Of a DNA stretch of 64,000 bases, positions 56,615-64,000 are shown in pieces. The position numbers and the translations under genes were made by a program. Numbering within the stretch: position 1 is the first letter of the stretch; the number at the start of each line of letters is the position of its first letter. The DNA is taken from positions 310,001 to 374,000 of the forward strand of contig WJXW01000011.1 of assembly GCA_015832175.1 (NCBI GenBank), given 5' to 3'. The DNA comes from Paraphaeosphaeria minitans. Lineage: Eukaryota > Ascomycota > Dothideomycetes > Pleosporales > Didymosphaeriaceae. The notes beneath the pieces were generated by a model. It made no database searches. It was not told the DNA's origin and saw only the letters and a program-made list of their open reading frames with translations.

Positions 56615-57648
56615 GGTCCCTTTTTATCCCCTATAATATAGAGCGCTTTTAAGGATTTCCTGTTAGAATTCTAAGATAATCTAGTGCCTTTACTATTTTA
56701 GATATAAATGTTATTAAACTGTGTAAGTTGTTAGTAAAATTCTTTAATCTTTAATTAATAGTTTCTTAAGTAGTTCTCTAGTTCCTAAGTGTTTTTACTG
56801 TGTAGGTAACCTTTTTACTTAATAAGGTACGCGTTGCTATACTAATTATATTCTAGAATTCTTTTAACTTTAAATTTATTTTCTTCCTTAGTTCTATAGT
56901 AGAAGGCGGTTCTAACTAGTGTATTAGGATCTGCTAGTTCTAGTAGTAATATGTGAAATACTAGGTATATCTTTGTATCTAGTAGTAGTTCTAACTTATA
57001 GTTTACTAGTAATATTTGCTTAGAAATATAAAATAGTCTAACTTTAATATAATCTAGTTTCTTATTTTTTTTTCTTTTAAGTTTAAAGGTTCTTTATAAG
57101 TAGATATACTTTATCCCTATTCTTTAGCTAAGGTGCCATTTTTAGTTTTTAGTTCTAGTATAAAATTAATTACTACTAAGCTTTCTTAAGATTTTCTTAG
57201 AGTTGTTAGTGTATTTTCTTTATATTTTCTACTATATCTATAGCTTCTTTTGCTTTAATTGTTATAGGAAATTGTTAATTAAAGAGATGTAAGTGTCTTT
57301 TATAGTTTATATAGAATAGTGTATGTCCTAATGCTACTAATACTTTGTTATTATAGGTTAACTGTGCTATAGATAGTAATAAAACCTAGTTATTCTTTTA
57401 ACTATTGTAGTAGATGCGTAGGTACGTTTCTATAGTTTAGTTCGTACGTTCTGTCTATCTGTCTATTTATAGATAGTAAGCCGTTAATAGCTTTTATTTT
57501 ATTCTAAGTAGTGCTATAAGCGTTGTCTAGTAATTTAACGTAAAGAGCTTATCTCTATTAGTAATAATTATTTTTAGGATTCTATAATGTCTAATTAGTT
57601 AGTTTAGGATAATAAAAGCGAGTTTTTTTGCTATTACTCTTTAAAGGC

Positions 57649-58058
57649 TGTTTCGAACCAGATAGTAATGTGGGAGTTGGGCGCTCATAAAGGTATAATA
57701 AAGCGACGACAAGGTTACAGACGTAATAACAAGATACCAAGAGGCTTAGATTAGATTACGTAATGCGCTCAGCCGCTTAGGAGCCCTAAGTAGCTAAGTA
57801 GGTCACGTAATATACTTAGTTACTTAGGAGCACTAAGTAGTAGAGCAGCCTTACTATATAGGAACGTAAGAATAGACCTTTATACTTATGTCTAATCTAT
57901 TTATCAATCTATCGTTTAGATTCTAGCAGACTAAATTATTAACTTGTTACACTTTGTAAGATACTATTATATTAATAAGACCTTTTACCTTCTATAAGTA
58001 CTCCTACCTAAGAACTAACTTTAACCCTTTAGGACTAGCTACCCTTTTAGATTTAATA
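57649..58058 (+). repeat. 5' LTR of gypsy C (410 bp)
   Basis: Begins TGTTTCGAACCAG and ends TTTAATA. Corresponds to 49334-49742 (A, reversed) and to the partial 3' LTR at 63821-64000. Confidence 0.87.
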
Positions 58059-58099
58059 TCTTAAACACTCTTAACATAAGTACTTTACAAACTTCTACC

Positions 58100-59400
58100 T
58101 CTTTTATAGCTTTAGGTGCCACTAAGATTACTTCTATAAAGGATAGTAGTAAGGCGCATAAACCTAATCTCTACTTTAGTAAATAATTTTAAACTAACGT
58201 CTAGATTCTCTAGTTAGACCTCTACTTCTTTAACTTAGACAAACTCCTTAAAGATAAAAAAAAGGTTATCTTTATAGCAATATATATGTAAGGAGATACA
58301 GGATTATAGATCTATTCCTACCTTAAAAAGTACCTAGGAATAGACTATAATAATAATAACAATAATTACGTAAATAAGCACGCTAATACAATTAACATTA
58401 TTAAAAATTATAATAACTTTAAGAAATGCCTTAGACAACTCTTTAGAATTGCTAATAAGGACTCTATTATAAAAGTAAAGATTTAAACTATAACTTAGAA
58501 ATAATTAGTAGCTAAGTATATAGCTAAGTTTTGTAGATACGCTATATAACTTAACTAGGACGATGAATCTCTTTAGGATATGTATAAATAAGAACTTAAA
58601 CAGAAACTACGTAAAGAATTCCTACGTAGTAGTGCGCAAATTACTAACTTTAAAGAACTATACAAAGAAACTATTAAAATTAATAGAGAATAGTTCTTAC
58701 TGTAATAGGAGCTCTACTCAAACTCTAAGACAATAAGCTTTAGATAACTAGTAAAAATAGTTTATAAGAACCTTATTAGAATTGTCTAAAAACAATAGCT
58801 AAGGAACTACTAGAAATATAAACTAATAAAAGATATCTAGTTTAACTATATAGGCAAAAGAAAAGGAGGAAGAATAGGCCTTAAGCAGCTTAACAAACGC
58901 GTCTCTAATAGAAGTTAACAACTAATAACTAAGACCTATAAATACTTTATATGTAGTAAACTAGGCTATATAGCTAGGAACTGTAAATTAAAGAACAAAG
59001 TCTATTAAACTAAGTTAAATATACTAACTATTAAGGACTAAGAACTTAATAAGGAATAGGAAGTTATTATAACACTATTTAGTTACTAACGCATTACACT
59101 AGAACAAAGTAAGTAATTAGATTTACCTAACTTATAATTATACAAAGATCTAGAAGACGACTCTAATATATACTATAATATAAAAAACGTAGAAGAGATA
59201 CTAAGATCTCCTACTCCTTACCTATAAAGTAGGTAGGAAGAAAATAACCCTATATCACCTAAGTATAAACTAAATATTTAGGACTACATAAAACCCTACT
59301 AAGTACTTAAAGGGATGCGACCCTATAAAAATAAGGAATTAGACTACGTACTAAAGTACTATCTAGACTACTAAAATCCTATATACTAATTCTATATATA
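58100..59400 (+). pseudogene. Decayed gag of gypsy C with zinc knuckle
   Basis: A frame broken by TAG/TAA contains, at about 58938-58990, YFICSKLGYIARNCKL, a partial CCHC knuckle in which the first Cys is now Tyr and the His is Tyr, each explained by a single RIP-type transition. Upstream lies the capsid-like helical part. No intact ORF remains. Confidence 0.72.
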
Positions 59401-59999
59401 GACGCATTGCGAAGAACCAATATATATATAATATAAGGTAGAGAAAGAGAAGAATAAGAAATAACCTAAAAGAAAACTGCGCTATAGATAGATGTAGACA
59501 GACTACCCTATCACAGCTTGCGACGAACACCTCTAGGATAAATAATAAGTAAAATACTTTCCTTACCTCACGCTAAAGGGTAATAAATACTATAATATAC
59601 TTATTAATAGAAACTATATATAACTATACTAGTACACATATCTAAACTAAGACTATAAATACTACTATATAGCTAAATATTTAGACAGCTTTGTAAACTG
59701 CCCTACGTAAGAAATAATAACAGAACTACTAATTTAACTAGTACACAGGAATAGTAAAGACTATAGAAGGAAAAATAGAAGAACATCTTTATAAGAAAAA
59801 GAAGAAGACAATCTACATAAGCTACGTACTTAAGAATAATAATAGAAGTAGATGTTTAGAAACGCATACTAGGCACCTAAACTCAACTATAACCTACACA
59901 AATAGATGTCTTTTTTAGGCCTAGACTTAGATAAGAAAACGCCTTTATTAAATTAAATGCTATAGTAAGCATAGTATTAATTAAGCTACTAGTATAGCT

Positions 60000-62800
60000 T
60001 AAAGGAATACAGGCTTAAGCTCTTATAGACTTAAAAGTAGGAAGAAACTTTATATTTTATTAAATAGTAAAATAAGCAGGACTTATAATATTAGAGAAAG
60101 AAGTACCCTACATTATCTATATTATAAATAGATCCCTAATGCCTAAGACATCTTAAATATACTAGGAGGTTACTACTATAATAATAGTTTAAGGACATAG
60201 AGAGGAACTTACCTTAGATATCTTACTAGAATCTAAGTATAAGTTAGTTTTAGGATTACTTTAGTTAATAATACACAACTCGCAGATTAACTAAGATACA
60301 AAGAAAATATTATTTAAACGCTATAATTATATATTATAAGCAAAGCCTATACATTAACTAAAAATAATAGTAGATAAGGGAGTTATTAACAATATAATAC
60401 TGCGATAAATAGTTAAAAAACAGAAGCACACCTTAGTAGACGCTAGTAGGAACCACTAGGTTAAGAAGTGCAAGAAGGAGGACAATAGTACACCCTTTAC
60501 CTTACTAAGAGAGTATAGGAAATAGATATATATATTCACAGAAAAAGAAGGAAAAGTAAACCTACTAGAACATTAACTTTAGGATCTTACAATAGACCTA
60601 GAAAAAGGGAAGACGCCACCCTTTAGACTACTATATAGTAAGACAGGAGAAGAACTCCTTAAAGAACATAATTTTATTAAGACAAACCTTAAGAAAGGAT
60701 ATATATAACTATTAAAGTTACTAGCAGTAAGCCCTTTTATATTTATTAAGAAAAAGGATAGATTAGACAGACTATACGTTAACTACTAATAACTTAACAA
60801 CATAATAATAAAGAACTAATATCTACTACTAAATATTACAGAGTTACAAGATTAATTATCTTAAGCTAAGATATTTATAATAATAGATCTAAGAGACAGT
60901 TACCACCTTATATAAATTAAGAAAGGTAAAGAATAGAAAACAGCGTTTTAATTACGCTATAGACTATTTAAATATAAGGTTATGCCTTTTAGACTTATAA
61001 ATGCACTAGCAGCTTTTATAGCACTTATTAACAACGTACTCTACGAATATCTAGACATATTTATTATCGCGTATATAGACAATATCCTTGTCTTTTCTAA
61101 AAGCGAATCAGACCACACTAAGCATATATAGATAGTACTAGAAGCACTAGATAAAGTATGCCTTCGCATTAAACTTAAGAAATATAAGTTTAATATTAAA
61201 TAACTTAAATTCCTAGGATACATTGTTACTATAGAAGGAATTAAGATAGCACTAAGTAAAATTAAATATATTAAGAACTAGCTAATACTAAAGACAGCTA
61301 AGAATATCTAAGAATTCTTAGAATTCTATAGATTTAACTAATAATTTATCTAAAATTACATAAAGGTTATAATACCCTTAACAAATCTTACAAAAAAGGA
61401 TATACCCTTTAAATAGATAAATAAGTATAAAATGTTATTCTAACTCCTTAAGATAGCATGTATTATAGAACCTATCCTTATTTATTCTAGAAGTAATAAA
61501 CTACTACGCTTTAAAACAGACACTAGCGATCTTGCGCTAGGCGTCTACGCTAAATAAAAACGTAACAGTAAATAGTACCTAATTACCTATTACTTATGCA
61601 AATTTAATAACGCCAAAACATAATATAACATATATAATAAAGAACTCTACGCTATTATTAAAGCCTTAAAGCACTAGAGGATTTATGCGCTTAGCTACTT
61701 AACGCTAGAAATCTATATAGATTACAAGAACCTTCTAAGGTTCATAATAATAAAAGAACTTACGCTATAATAATAAAGATAGTTATAGACTACTAAGTAG
61801 TATAAGTTTAAAATTATCTATATAGCTAGAAAAGAAAATAGCAGAGCAGACGCTCTTAGCTAATAAAGTAATTTAGCAAAAGAAAAGGTAAAAACCTTCT
61901 CTACAATCCTTTGCAAAGCTAAAAATAGATCTCTAGAACTAATAATAGAACTAAATTAACTTTTAGTAGTTAACTAAGAAGTTCTAGAACATCTATAGAC
62001 TAAGATTATCTAATAATACCACGATAACCCTATATATAGACACTTAGGTATCACAAAGATAATAGAACTTATCTAAAGGAATTACACCTTTAAAGGAATT
62101 AAGGAAGCTGTAATAACTTATATCTATAAATATATAGAATACTAGAGAAATAAACACAGTACACATTTTAAATATAAAGAGATATAAGTAATTAGAATAC
62201 TAACAGCACTATAAGAGGATATTACTATAGATTTTATTACAGGAATTCTAAACTCTAAGGATCTAATAACAGGAATTAAATATAATAGTATACTAGTAGT
62301 AGTCTACTAACTAACTAAGTATATTAAGCTTATTTTATGTCTTAAAAGAATAATAGTAAAGGAACTTACTTTTCTTATCTTAGACTAACTAATTAGACAT
62401 CACAGAATCCTAAAAATAATTATTAGCGATAGAGACAAGCTCTTTACATTAAATTATTAGATAACACTTATAGCCCTACTTAGAACGAAACAAAAGCTAT
62501 TAACAGCTTACTATCCACAAATAGACAAACAGATAGAACGTATAAACTAAACTATAGAAACGTACTTACGCATCTACTATAACAGTTAGAAGAATAACTA
62601 GGTTTTATTACTACCTATAGTATAGTTAGCCTATAATAACAAAGTATTAGTAGTATTAGGACATACACTATTCTATGCAAACTATAGAAGACACCTATAT
62701 CTCTTTAATTAATAATTTCCTATAATAATTAAAGTAAAAGAAGCTATAGATATAATAGAAAATATAAAGAAAATACACTAATAACTTTAAGAGAATTTTA
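60000..62800 (+). pseudogene. Decayed pol of gypsy C (protease, RT, RNase H, integrase)
   Basis: A protease active-site remnant (LIDLKVGRNFI) is at about 60022. Reverse transcriptase runs from about 60600 to 61340; its catalytic motif now reads YIDNILVFSK (about 61073-61102), the second Asp having become Asn. RNase H follows at about 61440-61860 with KTDTSDLALGVYA, NKELYAI and ENSRADALS. The integrase (about 61960-62800) shows YHDNPIYRHLG of the zinc finger, TIDFITGI and SDRDKLFT (two Asp of DDE) and IERIN-TIETYLR (Glu). Many in-frame TAG/TAA stops replace Gln and Trp. Non-functional. Confidence 0.85.
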
Positions 62801-63099
62801 AGAAAGCTTAGTAGTAATTAATTTTATACTAAAACTAAAAACAAAAAATAGCACCTTAGCTAAAGAAAGGGGATAAAGCATATCTACTTATAAAGAACTT
62901 TTAAATTTAAAAGAAGAAACACAAGAAACTAGATTATATTAAAGTTAGACTATTTTACATTTCTAAGCAAATATTACTAGTAAACTATAAGTTAGAACTA
63001 CTGCTAGATGTAAAGATATACCTAGTATTCCACGTATTACTACTAGAACTAGCAGATCCTAATACACTAGTTAAAACTACCTTTTACTACTAGACTAAG

Positions 63100-63225
63100 G
63101 AAGAAAACAAATTTAAGGTTAAAAGAATTCTAGATTATAATTAGTATAACAACGCATACCTTATTAAGTAGAAAGGTTACCTATATAGTAAAAACACTTA
63201 GGAACTAAAGAACTACCTAGGAAAC
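63100..63225 (+). pseudogene. Decayed chromodomain of gypsy C
   Basis: Reads KVKRILDYN, then YLIK-KGYLYSKNT-ELKNYLGNY, the chromodomain pattern in which the Trp codons are now stops. It lies at the C-terminus of the former integrase. Chromodomains of this class direct insertion to heterochromatin-like DNA, in keeping with the nested position. Confidence 0.78.
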
Positions 63226-63329
63226 TATTAATAAAAGATTAAAGAATTCTATTAATAAACTTACCTAAGACAGTAACGCTAAGGAATTATTCTAGAACTC
63301 TAGAAACAGGTTATCTATTACAGACTATA

Positions 63330-63783
63330 TAGAGGTGCTAAGCTCAGCTAGACTAGTAGGCTAAGTAGGATAGGCTAGGTCCTCCTCTAACTCTAACTCT
63401 ATTAGCGCAGCACTCTCTACTATAATAACTTTACTAGTATACTTTTTATTCTACGCTAATTATTTTAATAACTAATTCTCTTTTACGCGCGCTACGTATA
63501 GGGCTTTAAACGCTATATTTTATTCTTTTTACGCCTCTAATATTTATGCCTCTAATTTCTTTTTCTTAGTAATTAACTGTAAGAACCTATTCTTAGTAAT
63601 AGCTATATTACACTTTAAGCTTTATTTCTAACACTTACTATACTTCTCTAAGCTAATATAGACTTTATAAATATAGGAATACGACTTATAAAAGAAGCAC
63701 TTTAACACTATAACTACTCTATAGTTTTTAATAGTAGAGATAAGGCTGTAATAACGCTTTGTAGAATTATAGTTAGTAGGCAT
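63330..63783 (-). pseudogene. Decayed antisense ORF of gypsy C
   Basis: Starts at the ATG complementary to 63781-63783, next to the polypurine tract, and runs opposite to pol. The pattern is MPTNYNSTKRYYSLI, then KCFFYKSYSY, VYISLEKYSKC, LKCNIAIT, KKKKLEAQILEA and IIVESAALIELE. It matches the A version along its whole length, including positions of aligned stops that replace Gln. Confidence 0.62.
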
Positions 63784-63802
63784 AATTCTTTAGGACAAAG
63801 AA

Positions 63803-63816
63803 TAGAAAGAGAGGGG
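63803..63816 (+). promoter_or_regulatory. Polypurine tract of gypsy C
   Basis: An almost pure purine run (tagaaagagagggga) ends four bases before the 3' LTR and serves as the plus-strand primer site. A mirror copy is at about 49744-49765 in element A. Confidence 0.75.
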
Positions 63817-63820
63817 ATAA

Positions 63821-64000
63821 TATTATATACTAGATAATAATATAGGACTTAGGCGCTTATAAAGGTGTAATAAAGTAATAATAAGGTTATAAATATAATA
63901 AAGAGACGCTAAGTAACTTAGATTAGGTCACGTAATATACTTAGTTACTTAGTAGCACTAAGTAGTAGAGTAGGTTACGTAAAGTGCTTAGTTACTTAGT
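63821..64000 (+). repeat. 3' LTR of gypsy C (partial, cut by window end)
   Basis: Begins tattatatactagataataa, aligned with the 5' LTR start TGTTTCGAACCAG. It shares the gacttaggcgcttataaagg segment and the U3 repeats; it carries an extra ggttacgtaa/gttacttag unit compared with the 5' LTR. Confidence 0.85.

Larger units (their letters stand above)
55632..57648 (-). mobile_element. Ty3/gypsy chromovirus B (minus strand, RIP-degraded, interrupted)
   Basis: Begins with its 3' LTR at 55632-56043, inserted in the reverse-transcriptase region of element A. Then follow the antisense ORF (56087-56614), chromodomain (about 56760-56880, minus) and integrase part (about 57100-57648). Element C interrupts it at 57649. 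The sequence is related to A and C but has a different U3 and a divergent antisense ORF, so it is a separate subfamily. The rest of it should lie beyond 64000. Confidence 0.8.
57649..64000 (+). mobile_element. Ty3/gypsy chromovirus C (plus strand, nearly full length, RIP-degraded)
   Basis: 5' LTR 57649-58058, gag with zinc knuckle, protease, reverse transcriptase, RNase H, integrase, chromodomain, antisense ORF, polypurine tract (63803-63816) and 3' LTR from 63821, cut by the window end after about 180 bp. The reading order RT-RNase H-IN plus a C-terminal chromodomain defines a chromovirus of the Ty3/gypsy group. The full length should be about 6.6 kb. All frames are broken by stops from C-to-T changes on either strand, so it cannot be autonomous. 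It is inserted in the integrase region of element B. Confidence 0.88.

Noticed and set aside
61041..61223. 60-codon minus-strand frame within the gypsy C reverse transcriptase
   Set aside because: It is the antisense of the readable RT motif region; chance opening in AT-rich DNA.

Overview
The window looks like nuclear DNA of a filamentous ascomycete, most likely a Dothideomycete (Pleosporales-like). The evidence is: compact genes with short GT-AG introns of about 45-135 nt; fungal gene families such as Pma1, a STRIPAK Far11/HAM-2 protein and Rce1; and a 17.4 kb AT-rich block of old retrotransposons whose mutations are of the RIP type (CpA to TpA, reserved to fungi).

The gene-bearing part is about 1-46.3 kb, of ordinary composition. 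In order it holds: a cytochrome b2-like FMN dehydrogenase (932-2750, -), far11 (3403-6632, -), a Cbf1-type bHLH factor (7531-8474, -), an intron-containing tRNA-Ile (12006-12094, +), RNA polymerase III subunit 2 (12740-16412, -), an RS-rich protein (17262-18976, -), SF3b subunit 2 (19628-21421, -), an aldo-keto reductase (21909-23008, -) and plasma-membrane H+-ATPase Pma1 (23847-26899, -). A gene-poor stretch of about 5 kb follows. Then come two lineage-type hypothetical genes (31815-32789 and 33349-33753, +), a 182-bp hAT-like MITE (34768-34949), tRNA wobble methyltransferase trm9 (35895-36773, -), a ubiquitin hydrolase with a large hexapeptide repeat (37176-39029, -), CAAX protease rce1 (39752-40840, -) and a serine-rich membrane protein (42359-44649, +). 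Exon structures were built by hand from splice sites, and each exon chain keeps the reading frame. The genes are housekeeping functions (transcription, splicing, prenylation, tRNA modification, membrane energisation), not a metabolic cluster. No operons are expected.

From about 46.6 kb to the end, composition drops to a TA-rich, stop-ridden sequence made of nested LTR elements. Gypsy A (minus, LTR 49334-49742) is interrupted by a gag-only copia-like element D (52208-55327) and then by gypsy B (minus, LTR 55632-56043). Gypsy B is interrupted by gypsy C (plus, LTR 57649-58058, 3' LTR from 63821, running off the window). The gypsies are chromoviruses (RT, RNase H, integrase, chromodomain). Each copy carries an ORF between chromodomain and 3' LTR that runs antisense to pol.

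Most notable observations: (1) pma1 can only be kept in frame by a 2-nt exon (25460-25461) between two well-formed introns; (2) the conserved antisense ORF of the gypsy family; (3) the well-preserved hAT-type MITE with an exact 8-bp target duplication; (4) two 3n introns without stop codons.
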